Positions 53,415 through 64,000 of a DNA stretch of 64,000 nucleotides are shown one piece after another. Source of the DNA: Saccharum officinarum (lineage: Eukaryota; Streptophyta; Magnoliopsida; Poales; Poaceae). The stretch is taken from NCBI GenBank assembly GCA_020631735.1, contig CM036188.1, positions 10,334,214-10,398,213 of the forward strand, given 5' to 3'. The first letter of the stretch is position 1; every line of letters starts with the position of its first letter. A model generated the notes under the pieces. It had not been told where the DNA came from. It did no database searches and saw only the letters and a program-made list of their open reading frames with translations. The translations under genes and the position numbers were made by a program.

Positions 53415-56254
53415 ATCTTTGAGCTGAGTTGCAGTAGTTTTGCCTGAGTTCTACTATTAGGTTATGTTTGTAGCAATCTAGGGGATGTGATTTTATGAAA
53501 TAAATTAAATGCTTGTAGCCCAAGTTTTGCATTTGCTTTTCAATTGATCAATCGTGAGAGAATTTTTTGTGCAATGCATTTATATATAATATTCTACAAA
53601 GGAAAGAACAAAGTGATCTTTGAATAGATGAGATGTTATTTGGCCTGGTGATTTGGTCTTTTATTTAACTGTAAGTGCGTGGGCGAAGTATACATGTCCA
53701 ATGATAAGACGAATGATGCAGTACATCAATGTGTAAACATATACATACAGAGAACACATTTCAAGTTGTAGGACTTTTTGCAGAATGTTATCAAAATTTA
53801 AGTATGATCTTGGGTGACTTTATTTAATTTAGAAATTTTCTAGGAAATTTTCTGTAATTAATAAGGTTACATTTTGTATTCCTGTGTACAATTACCGTGT
53901 GCACCTAGCGTTTTGACTGCAGCTGACGCGTGGGCCTAGTCAACTGGCAGGGCTGACCGGTGACACTACTCATGGACAAAAGCATTGATCTGTGGACTCC
54001 CTCCTTCTCTTTGTTTCACGTAGACCAAGACTATGGAAGGAGAGGGGAAGGGTGGTGCTACTGATGTGCGGGACCCACAGGGCGAGGTGTCCGGCTCTTG
54101 TTGGCTCAAGTGATGTGGCCGGGCTTATCTCTTGGATGCCATCGCCTTCGGTCATCCCTTGCTCCTTTCCCAATTCCCGTCCACATGCTCCGATATATAT
54201 AAGTGACAGAAAAGAGAGGACAGAGGGAGATAGAAAGAGGGGGGGGGGGGGGGGGGAGTGTCTGATTCTGTTGCATTTGAACTGATTCTTTTGTTTAGTA
54301 ATCACTCTTAAACTAATACTATTTAAAGTGATTCCTTTATAGCAATGAGAGGTACTGAAAAATTGTGCAAACTTGACAACGAGGAACAGGATCATGGGTT
54401 CGCTTAGGAGAACTGAGTAGTTGCTCCAGAGATACTACTGTGATTCTCAAAATTATGAGAGTAACATGAGTCTTCCACTTAAAACATGCAATGACATATC
54501 TATTCTTATTTCAACAGAGTTACGTAGCAGTAATCAACAATATTTGAGAAAACATTTATAGGTGTAAATATATAGATCAAGGTAGTTTAGAGGGCGCTCA
54601 CTGATTGACGTTGCATCACCATTTCAGTATTTAGAATGATTAACTGAAAATTGATTTAGCTGTCAAATTTCAACTGTGGAGAAATGTCAATTAGTCTCTA
54701 GTCAGTATTTGTAGTTTGATACAGTTGCATAAATTCAGTACTTTGGCACGTAAATCCACCTGAAGTATTGCAGAAAAAAAGAAGGTGAAATGATATTGGA
54801 GACTGTTAGTAGTATCGCAGTTACCTCGTAAATTAATTAGGTTCATTATACTACCAAAAATAGATGGGAAATGAAGAAATATATGATAATCCCAAGATAA
54901 ATGAGCATATCTATGAAATAGGTTTTGTAACAGAGTCATGGGAATATATTATGAAGGCATACAGATTAGAATGAGCAGTTTCAAATTATAGGAAAGCAGA
55001 AAGTCGTCATATAATTTTGTTCTGTCATCAGATTTAGATCTTGGCCTTAGCACACATTAAACATATTGAAATTAAAGTCTGTGTAAAAAAAACAGTAAGC
55101 CTTAGTATCAACGGATCATCTTCTGTAGTCCATGTAGTATGTGCAACAAAATATGGACCGCGAATCACGCATTAGCACATGTATGTTATTCGATGAAACT
55201 GAAAATCATATATGAAGTATTAGTGTAGCAAGGAGTCGATAAGAGGACTGGTTATAGCAAAATTCTGCAATGCAACCACGGGCATATGGAGTTGAAAGAT
55301 TGAATGTCGGGAAGGTTGTTTGCATGGAATTCCTCAGTGCAAAGCAAATGCATGATAATACTGACCTCAAATGATTGTTGCTAGGGGCATAAAAACTTGA
55401 TGTTATGCTAATGAACGGAACAAACAATAATATATGGAGATGATTTGCTCCTGCAATGAAAATTACTGGCAAAGAAAATATTAGTATTAAAGTCTATACT
55501 TATGGTGACTGTTATCACTCGGAGGTAGTAGTGACATACAGGTAACAAAGTACCTTTTGATTACTACTTTTATGGTACATAAACAGATACTTTAAAAAGT
55601 TGTTACTGGGAAAACCTTGTTCAGTCAAAGCAGGAATACAGGAAGACACATTGAATCTGATTGGCACATTAAAAGCAGTAACTAAACAAACATAGGCAGG
55701 TATGAATTAAACAGGGAAGCGGCATCAAAGTAAGGCTGAGAGCGGTCGAATTTTTTTTTTTGGGTAAAATAATTGTCGGCTTATGTAATTTCAGAATTTT
55801 GTGGATGTATATAGGTACTATTACCGCATTGGAATTGAAAATTGTGGATAAGAACAGGTACTAATTGCATCACTGAAACACTAAGGATCACTACACTTCT
55901 GAATAGTCTAAAAATCGTGTCATAATATATTTTGCTAGAAGAATTGTTGAAGTAGTAAAACAGAGTGCAATCCTTCGCATCACAGGATCATGGCACTTCA
56001 ATCTAGTAGGCCTACCTTTTTAAGTCATTTCCTTCAAATCTGAGATAGAAGCCTTCATACCACACATTAAAAGGAGAGGTCCTGAATTCCTGATCCGATC
56101 AGTGGATATGACAATTCAGTTGTCGAATATCAATAACACTGCATATTTTAACATGAAACTATTCCTGTTCCATATCTGCACAACATTCGGAAGGTTTAGA
56201 TTGGATGTGGAAGAGCTAACTCAGCATTCAACAGGAATGAACTCGGAACTCAAA
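53415..56254. other. AT-rich intergenic or Helitron interior
   Basis: No domain-bearing frame. A TATATATA at 54194-54201 followed by a purine-rich GA tract and an 18-nt G run (54239-54256) looks like a core promoter plus leader, but no coding region follows. Confidence 0.4.
54239..54256 (+). repeat. G homopolymer, 18 nt
   Basis: Unbroken G run inside a GA-rich tract. Prone to length error in sequencing and to G-quadruplex formation. Confidence 0.9.
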
Positions 56255-56336
56255 TCTGTACCCATCGACGCTCAATATAGCTTCAATGTGGTCCTTCTGT
56301 ACCCATGGACGCTCAATATAGCTTCAATCTGGTACA
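56255..56336 (+). repeat. 41-bp tandem duplication
   Basis: TCTGTACCCATCGACGCTC... at 56255 recurs at 56296 as TCTGTACCCATGGACGCTC..., two copies end to end. Confidence 0.85.
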
Positions 56337-56801
56337 TGCCCCTACATATGAAATCGAATCAAACAATAAGAATGCACTGTAAAGATTTCTGAGGAAATTG
56401 CAGTAAAATGTAGGAACTATTTTGGCTCTACATAAACATGCATAGAGGTCAAGGAAATTTACCAAGCAGACTCGTCTACGACATTTCATTGAGCACTTGA
56501 AGGGCAGAAAATAGGAAGGGTAGAGGAAACAACAGTTGGGGGCTATGTTTTTACGGCGGTCAGGCGAGCTGCGGCGTTGGACCCCTTCCAGACGCCTAGG
56601 CGAGTTAGGCGCTCGGCGAGGCGACGCCATAGGCATACCCTAAACCTTCAATAGGACAGCACAAACATAGACTTATACACACCTTTCTGCTGCCAATTAT
56701 GGAGCCCATGTAGCAAAAACCCTCTTGTTTCCAGTTGTCTTGTTCCATGTGCCATACAGCCCCTAACAAGTTTCAACATGTGTGACTCATTAATATAATT
56801 A

Positions 56802-56970
56802 TGTAAAAGAAATACTTTGTAATCAGATTAAAGATGGATAGTGAAATACCTTTTGATGATCTGAGGGGAAACCTGTAATCAGATTATGTAAAAGAAATAC
56901 TATGTAATCAGATTAAAGATGGATAGTGAAATACCTTTTGTGGATAGTGAAATACTTTGTAAAAGATGGA
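56802..56970 (+). repeat. 83-bp tandem repeat inside the hAT element
   Basis: TATGTAAAAGAAATACT...GTAATCAGATTAAAGATGGA recurs 83 bp later, with a third partial unit (GGATAGTGAAATACTTTGTA). Confidence 0.8.
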
Positions 56971-57608
56971 TAGGAAAGAGGGGGCGATATACCTGTCAGT
57001 CGCGCGGAGCAGAGTCGTGGAAGCAGATGGCGCCGGAGTCAGGTCGCGGACGGAGCGGAGGCTCGCGATCGAGCAGAGCAGAGTCGCGCGGACGGGGCGG
57101 CCTTGCGCGGAGAAGTCGCGCGGACGGGAACGGCCTCGCGCGAAGCAGAGTCGGAAGTCGCGGTCGTGGATGGGCAGAAGTCGAGGAAGCGGAGCGAACG
57201 TGGGTCGCGGAGTCAGGTTCACAGGTGCCGCCGGCCCGCCGCCGCTCGACGTCGATTTCAGGTGAAACGCCGGCCGCCGCGCTCTTCTCTCTCCCCTCTC
57301 GCCTCCCTTTCCTTCCCTCTCTGGACCGGCCCGAGTGAGGCGGACGCGCTTTGGCGGGAGGTATACGCGCGCTACTACTCTTTCCTGCGCTTTCACTCCT
57401 CTATTTCCCGCACGCGCGCGACGCGCCGCTCTTTCTCCCGCATGCGGCGTTTTCGAGCCGTGCGGACGCGGTTTTCCCCTGCTGCGGCGTCTGCCTGAGC
57501 GGATTGGACGACTAGGCGACGCCATAGGCGCGCTCCTCGTGGCGAGCACAACGCCCAGATTCGAATCGCGCCCGGACGCCAAGTCGTCGCCTAGGCGACG
57601 CCTAGGCG

Positions 57609-58177
57609 CACTACTAGAGATTAGGCCTTTGGTCGATGTCCAAAATTTACAATAGTCTCGGCGAAATCTGCACCCGGGACAAAAAGATATTTAGTCCCGG
57701 TTGGTAATCCAGACCGGGACTAAAAAGATGACTGGACCTTTAGTCCCGGTTTACCAAGGCATGTCAGTGCGAGAAACTTTTAGTCCCGGTTTGAGACACG
57801 AACCCGGACTAAAAGTGTGACTTTTAGTCCCGGTTTTAGACACGAACCCGGACTAAAGGTACCTTTAGTCTCTGTTTGTGTCTCAAACCGGAACTAAAGG
57901 TGTCTCCAGAGTGAATTTAAAAGGAGAGCGTATCTTATCTAAGTCAGATGTGTGGTTGGAGTTGAGATGGCAACGCGCGTGCAAGAGCTAAAATGGGAGG
58001 TCTTGAGTTCGAATCTCCACAGATACATCTTTTTTTACCCAATAAACACCTTTAGTCCCGGTTGTAGGAACCGGGACTAAAAATCGAGACCTTTAGTCCC
58101 GATTCCGTAGTCCGGGTTCCAAAACCGGGAGTAAAGGGGGTTATGAACTGGGACTAAAGGTAGGTTCTCTCCTAGTG
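57609..58177. mobile_element. CACTA-type MITE, 569 bp, TSD GCG
   Basis: The left end CACTACTAGAGATTAGG and right end GGTTCTCTCCTAGTG are inverted copies, flanked by GCG at 57606-57608 and 58178-58180 (3-bp duplication of CACTA). The interior has about ten TTTAGTCCCGGTT / AACCGGGACTAAA subterminal repeats. Non-coding. It is inserted next to the right end of the hAT element. Confidence 0.88.
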
Positions 58178-58205
58178 GCGACGCCGTAAAAACATAGGTT
58201 GGGGG

Positions 58206-58637
58206 CCTTACTGTGGTCATGAAGAATGCGAACGCAGAGACAGCACAGGTCGTGCGGCTAGCAGTCCAGGCGCCGGGCTATGGAGGCTAGCTGGTTGGGG
58301 GCGGAGCCACGGACGGGCTGACTGCAGCGGCGCCGCATCTGCGCGCACCGTGAGGCGCCGATGGTGAGCAAAGAAGGGACGGGAGTGCAGGCTACGACCG
58401 TCGGGCGCCAGGGCATTGTGGGACGGTCACGCTAGTCACCGGAGCCGTCGGCGCGAGCGGCGAGCTAAAGCTCCGGTCCCGCTGCGTCGCGACCTCGGGG
58501 GAGACGGAGCGACGAAGAGGGTTGGAGAGGGGCGCGGAGGAGCAGGCTCGAGAGGAGTCGTGGAGAAGGAGTGGAGGCGGAAGAGTCGAGGGCCTAGGAG
58601 CGGGGCCCTCGCTCTGCCGTGACGCAGCCTGTCCGTG
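58206..58637. other. GC-rich sequence, left side of the LTR insertion site
   Basis: GGAGCCACGGACGGGCTG at 58305 is mirrored by CAGCCTGTCCGTGGCTCC at 58625-58642, an inverted pair. Frames on both strands are GC-driven and carry no known domain. Continues as GC-rich sequence at 63586 beyond the LTR. Confidence 0.45.
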
Positions 58638-58642
58638 GCTCC

Positions 58643-61600
58643 TGTAACACCCCAGGTGTTTATCACCAATTAGGCAGTGGGTTTGAGCTCAAACACGACA
58701 AATTAGGTGGAGATGACAATGTCAAGGTCAACCTATGGAGATGAGCCTAACCTAAAGTGGATGTTGCATCATTGCTTTACATATAGGTCCCTTTTTAAAG
58801 ATATATGTTTGGATGGTGTTATTGTCATATCTTCATGTGCCTCACCTTGGTACCTATCTATATTGATCCCTGGAAAAGTTTCATGAAGTTTGGAATCAAA
58901 AAGTCACATGAAATGATGAGTTATATGCTTGTTTGGATTATAACTAAAACCTACACTTTTGTGCAACCTATGCATAGTGTGTATGTTTGGACTCTACAAC
59001 ACCTTAAATACACTTAGGACACTTAAAGGAACAATGTTCATGTTGATCATTATGCCTAAATATGCTTCTAAGTGATAGTTGACCATGTATGGACCTTAGA
59101 ACACTTTTGTTTGACCATTTCAAAAGTATGACCTAGAAGTTTTGCATGACTGTGCACCATTTTACAAAGTTCTAGAGAATTTTATAAGGAACAAACTTTG
59201 TTTAAGAGTCAAGTCATGAAAATGTGTGGAACATGCTCAAAAAGGGCCCACAAGTCAGAAATAGGGGCTGATTGGCACTTGCAAAATTTGGCTAAGTCCT
59301 TATGCTGTTTTAGTGCTAAGTGCCTTAGTTGGAGCCTTATATCTTGCAATACAAGCTGAATCAAATCTTGATCCTGAAATAATAATTGTAGTTTGGTTTG
59401 AGTACTACAAACTTTGTTTAATGAGCAAGAGATGATTTGGTGCCTAGCTTGGTCAAATAGGGTTCGCAAAATCGAATCTTGTGCTGTTTTCAGGGACGAA
59501 AAATTTGGCTAAGTCTGGGATGACTGAATTTCTGGAATCCGTTTCCATGTACCTATCTTTAGAGAATTGTAGTTTGCAAACCATTTGGAGTCTGGCCAAA
59601 ATCCTTTAGTCAAAGTTGGAGTGCTCTTATAGCTCTACGTATTGGTGAAATCGGTTGATCAAATCATCAAATGGTTTATGAGTTATAAGGTGGAGAAGAC
59701 GGAAGTTTCAGTCGATTGAAACTAAGTTGCAGAATCCAGTTTTGAGGTACCCTCCTTTGGAGCTTTGTATCTCTCCAACCATGCCGAATTAGACTTTGAT
59801 CCTTTAATTAAAGTTGGAGTACTCCTGTAGCTCTACAACTTCTATTAGTGAAGTTTTTGCTAATTCGAAACGGATTAGGAGATAGAGGGAGACGAAAAGG
59901 GTGTTTCAGTTGTATGTTTGAGGTGGTATTTAAAATTTTGAATCGGCAGTAGCAGCAGCCATGGCCACCACGCGTCGGGTCTGCTGCCGCGTGGCCGATG
60001 CTCTCTCGCATGTCCACCACGTCGCCGTGCACGTCGATTTGGAGAGCCCGAGCACTCACTTGTCCCTCATGCTCGCTCACTCGCCCTATCTCCCTTGCCC
60101 CTCTCATTTTCTCGCTCTCAGCTCGCGAACATGGAGCCGCCATGGAAGCCACCGCGAAGCTTTATTGACGTCGCTTCCCGCAGCTCTGAGCCGTCACAGC
60201 CACAGCCGCGTGAACCGCCGCCTCCGCCTCGTTGTACTCCACCCCACACGCGCGCTCGCTGCGGGCCAGCGCCGCCGGAGGGCCGGTGCCGCCAGCACGG
60301 CCGCCGGTGAGCCGCTGCTCCGCGTGGCCCCACCTCCTCGGGCCACCTTGAGACAAGCCGTGGCCACCCGCGGGTGCGCGTCGGCCTCCTCTTGCTTCCC
60401 CTCCGCTTCCCATGCCGCCGGCGAGCCCCCTCTGGCCGGCATCGCGAGCTCCGGCGACCCCTCCCCTGTAAAATCGCGACCAGGGACTGCATGCAATAAT
60501 TTGACTCAAAGCAGGGGCGTAACTGCAATGTCATAGACTCATATGAATAGTGCCTCGAGGGACCTATTTGTCGTGAATCGGGTGAAACTTTGAAAATACA
60601 TAGTAAATCATAGGAAATTCCTAAAATAGCAAATGAGGACTTTTTGGAATCCTTGTGAAATTATCTATGCAGTAGATCTATAAAATGTCATGTTTTAGTT
60701 TAAATATTTTGCGGTAAAAATAGATTTGTGCAGTAGGGTTGTAATGCTAGTTGAATTTGTTATTTTTCATAACTGTAGATCTAGGGCTCCAAATGAAGTG
60801 AAATTTTTGTGACATGCTACTCATATGATAATTGATGTGTGGTAAAAATTTCATGAGCATTGGATGAAGTATGAGTGAGTTATTGGTTTATCTTGCTCTC
60901 ACATGAATTCTTGCTTTAGCAACTTGTCTTTTTCATAGAGGTTGCTATACATATCCAAATGGAGTGAAATTTGTACAGTAGACTATTGAGAGGATATGTG
61001 AGCCACTGTAATTTTTGTAGAATTTATTGTGCACTTTTGATAGGTGTTCATAATTCCACCTAATTATCTAAATAAATTAAGAAAATACATTAAAAGAAAT
61101 TATTTAGGAATGGAAACTATGTTTTATGGTGTTAATTAGTAATGTGTGACATGTTGGTAAAGTTGGTTTTGTCTAATTATATGTTTGCAACATAAGTTAA
61201 TAATTATTTCTTGCAAATGAGGTTTCTGGACAGATCTGGGAACTTAGCAAAGTTCTTCATGATAATGTGCTTTGTTGTGAAACTTATTTATACAAAAGTT
61301 GTAGATAATATATATATCTAGCTTCTGTTAAAATTTGGTGGCATTTGGCCATGTGGTTTAGGAGTTATAGCTGTTTAAAGTTGGGTTACAGAATTGCTTG
61401 CTCTCTGTCTTGTTAGACCAGTTTCTGTGTTTATGTAAATTCGACATGATTAACTTTGGAATAATGCTAGGATGATTATAAATTAAATGTAGAGAATTTT
61501 ATAAGCTTTCCATAATGTCTTCTTGCAAGTCATTTGGATTTATAAAACTCTAGATATGATTGATTTATGAAGCTACTGTTTGCAAGTCCAGAAATTGACA

Positions 61601-63580
61601 TATTCCAATTATCGTTGTTGCTTCATCTTGACTTGCTTTGCATGTTGCTAAGTGTGATTCATGTCCTTGGTGATGAAGTTAGTACACCTAAGACTTTGTA
61701 AATCTTGTGTCATGTTGGTATTGCTTTCCTTGCTATCTTAGCATGATAGGTCGTGTAATGTTTATTTGAGCAATGTAAAGTGCTTATGTGTATTTAGCGT
61801 AACCTTGTACTTACCTTGTTTAGTGTGTGATGCATCATCTATTGTGTTCCCATATATTCATACACTTGCATCTTGCATCTCATTTAGGTACGCTAGATGC
61901 ACCACGTGAAGGACGTGATGTGGAGCCAACCAGAAGATGGTGTTGGTGGACCTATCTCGAAGATGGAAAGATCAGACAAGTGCTAGAATGAGTGAATGCT
62001 CGCCAAGCGAGTTTCATCTGACAAACTCTGACTTGAGTCGGATCCCAGGCAAGCCCCAGAGCATTATAAGCCTCCTACCTTCAAAGCAATTAATTCTATT
62101 TATGTTATAAGTATTGTTGCATTAAGTGGTAGGAGTTGGTTGGAAACCCTTGCTGCATTATATCATTCCTTGTCCAGATATATGAATCCTTGAATCCTAC
62201 ATAGACTAGGATCGAGTAGATGCTTAGCCCTGCTTTAAGCGGTAGAAGTCAGGTGATTTCCTGTCACCTGCGAGATATAGGGATATTCATATATGGCACG
62301 GTTGGCTATATGTGCTATCGTGGAATGGAACCATATGTTAATAAAATGAAATGAGACCGGGCGGGATGACGATAGTGAAGCAACAAGGCATGGAGGTCTT
62401 GGGTGTGAATCTATCCCCGTCTGAGTCGTTTAAGGACCGATTCGATGTACGTCCTTGAGTCATGTTGAACGCAGTCTAACACATAGTTGGCCGGATAAGC
62501 CGTTCCGACCGTGAATCCGAGTAATACAGTTCAGGCCGGGAATCGACTGGTAGGTTGCTTCTTGGAGGAGAGAAAGGATGTGCTTGGGGACATTGGCGTG
62601 AGACCAAGGGGGGTTAGAGTCCCTATCACCTGGCAGAGTGTCGCCTTTGGGGTCGCGACATCATTCGGACCCGCGGCTCCTGAACTGTACCAAAGGTGAC
62701 CTGAGCAGCCCTCGTCAGGCGTGACTCGGTGAGTGTTAGAAATACCCCTCCAGCTGGATAGGAATTCGATTCGAATCGTCGTCGCTCCCGGTTAGTGAGC
62801 ACTTGACTTGAGCAGTGGCAACGTAGATTCCATTAAATTGAACAGATGGTTAATTGGATCACGATGGAAAGGTTGCCTCAATTTATACCTGCTATGGTTA
62901 ATATTGTTTGCTCCTAATAAAGTGAGTGCTCTAGTACAGGTTCTAATATAGATGATAGGTTAATGATAATTAACTTGATGCTTAAGCATTAATGATTGAT
63001 CATCTATATTAAGCTTTTATGCAAAAAGTTGTCAAGCTAGCCCCACTTTATATCAGCCTTGCATGATCCTTGGTGTCACTTATTTCTGGTTTCTGACGGG
63101 TAAGTCTAGCTGAGTACCTTCTCGTACTCAGGGTTTTATTCCCCACTTGTTGCAGGTTGTGTTGTATCTTGGCGACTGCAAGAGTTGGTTGGCTCCTGCC
63201 TTGTGGCGGAGTGTGATCATGGGCATGATCCTTCTTATTTACCTTATCTCTAATGCTTTTGTTGGAAGTCGACCGTTGTACTGGCATGTATTTGAAATAA
63301 GATTTATGTTAGTTTCAAATTACTTTGCTTCCGCTACTTTTCAATGTAAGTTTTAATAACTATGTTGAACTCCGATGTATATTGAATTACTTGTGAAATG
63401 ATTGTAATATGTGACTTGTTATGTTGAATCACTACGATCTTGGCTTGTATGTTGGTTGGTTTGAAATCCCTCGTGATTTCATTGGACTACCGGAGTTATA
63501 TGGGCTCAAGTGTGAGAATTTGATCACTTCGGTGATTGTTTTTATACTTGTGCTCTTATAATTTGGACGGTTCCGTTACA
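58643..63580 (+). mobile_element. Solo LTR-like element, 4938 bp, TSD GCTCC (gypsy type likely)
   Basis: Starts TGTAACACCCCAGG and ends GACGGTTCCGTTACA, flanked by GCTCC at 58638-58642 and 63581-63585. TG...CA with a 5-bp duplication is the LTR signature. No internal LTR boundary, primer-binding site, gag or pol was found. Text such as CTTCTCGTACTCAGGG and CCACTTGTTGCAG near 63120-63155 is typical of long grass gypsy (Tekay/Del-like) LTRs. Orientation is inferred from these. 59960-60530 is a GC-rich island with overlapping frames and no known domain. Confidence 0.7.
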
Positions 63581-63585
63581 GCTCC

Positions 63586-64000
63586 CCTCGCCGCCGCCCT
63601 CCTCGGACCTCCGGCGGTGTGTGGTAGAGCAGAACGACGCGGCGGCGCGGCAAGCCCCGGTTCTCGTTGAGGCTCGGGAGGGAGCAGGGACGACGGAGGT
63701 GGCATCGCAGGGGGGAGGCAGCGGCTGGCGGCGCAACAGTCCGCGTTTTGGGCCTCCTGCTGGACCGCCGCCGCCATGGCCTAAGGGGCACTGCCACCGC
63801 GCGCTGATGACGGCAGGCGCCGCCGCCGCCGCGACCCCCACCACGCGGTCCTGGGGGGCGCAGCCGCCGCCACCCCTGCACAGCTGGCCGAAAGCGCGGC
63901 CACCGCCGCGTGCCCGAGCGCCGGCTTGACGCCGCGCAGCCGCGCGGGCCTAAGGCGCCGCCGCTGCTGGGCTGAGGACGTGGGCGCCTGCGCGAGGAAG
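63586..64000. other. GC-rich sequence, right side of the LTR insertion site
   Basis: CCG/GCC-rich with frames open on both strands (about 100 codons each) and no recognisable domain. It may be a promoter/leader region or exon of a gene continuing beyond the window. Confidence 0.4.

Larger units (their letters stand above)
56543..58197. mobile_element. hAT-type element, 1655 bp, TSD GTTGGGGG, with nested CACTA MITE
   Basis: CTATGTTTTTACGGCG at the left is mirrored by CGCCGTAAAAACATAG at the right. GTTGGGGG flanks both sides (56535-56542 and 58198-58205), an 8-bp duplication typical of hAT. Just inside both ends are GCCTAGGCGACGCC-type subterminal repeats. The interior includes an 83-bp tandem repeat (56802-56970) and a GC-rich block (56990-57500) with overlapping frames but no transposase. 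Confidence 0.85.

Noticed and set aside
56908..57582. 224-codon minus-strand frame in the hAT element
   Set aside because: Arg/Pro/Ser-rich, spans a tandem repeat and GC block, no transposase or other domain.
60118..60534. 138- to 191-codon frames in the GC island of the long LTR
   Set aside because: Overlapping open frames on both strands, low-complexity composition and no domain; treated as LTR sequence.

Overview
The window is nuclear DNA of a grass, most likely a panicoid of the Andropogoneae type (sorghum, Miscanthus or sugarcane relatives). The evidence is GT-AG introns, CACTA elements with the TTTGCCGGGTGCC-type subterminal repeats typical of these grasses, several grass MITE families, nested LTR retrotransposons, and a plant HRD1 gene. 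The species cannot be fixed from sequence alone. A run of 100 N at 20097-20196 is a scaffold gap.

Layout. (1) 1-9780 is a cluster of broken, reiterated gene pieces: three tandem units of about 1.16 kb, then longer rearranged units. They carry remnants of an ORTHRUS/VIM-like RING exon, antisense pseudogenes of an uncharacterised grass family with an RRM-like tail, copia gag fragments and one MATH-BTB pseudogene. A 765-bp Helitron sits in only one of the tandem units. (2) 9783-13579 is a decayed copia element (gag, protease, integrase, RT). (3) 13580-14863 holds small hAT-type elements. (4) 14864 to the gap is a CACTA element: subterminal repeats, a 730-bp-arm hairpin, a long leader and the transposase-associated domain. 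(5) 20197-25000 holds unrecognised sequence and a second CACTA terminus. (6) 25650-31560 contains a duplicated pair of small intronless minus-strand genes with TATA boxes, a repeated ERWDxHK motif and a PNRC-like C-terminal motif. The downstream copy has a frameshift near its N-terminus. (7) A tRNA-Glu(UUC) gene lies at 31809. (8) A copia gag fragment lies at 33628-34345. (9) 34800-39120 is the one clearly intact multi-exon gene, HRD1, the ER-membrane RING-H2 ubiquitin ligase of ERAD. (10) 39546-47420 is a LINE interrupted by one solo LTR, which is itself interrupted by a second. (11) 47421-56540 is intergenic with MITEs, a duplicate of the HRD1 downstream segment and a Helitron end. (12) 56543-58197 is a hAT element with a CACTA MITE inside it. 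(13) 58643-63580 is a 4.9-kb solo-LTR-like element with a 5-bp target duplication, in GC-rich surroundings.

Functionally, only HRD1, the tRNA and perhaps the two small genes look like working host genes. The rest is mobile DNA and pseudogenes. The most unusual points are the small repeat-motif gene pair, the CACTA hairpin next to its own transposase gene, and the insertion history next to HRD1, which can be read from an uninterrupted second copy of the target. All identifications are by eye; no database search was run.
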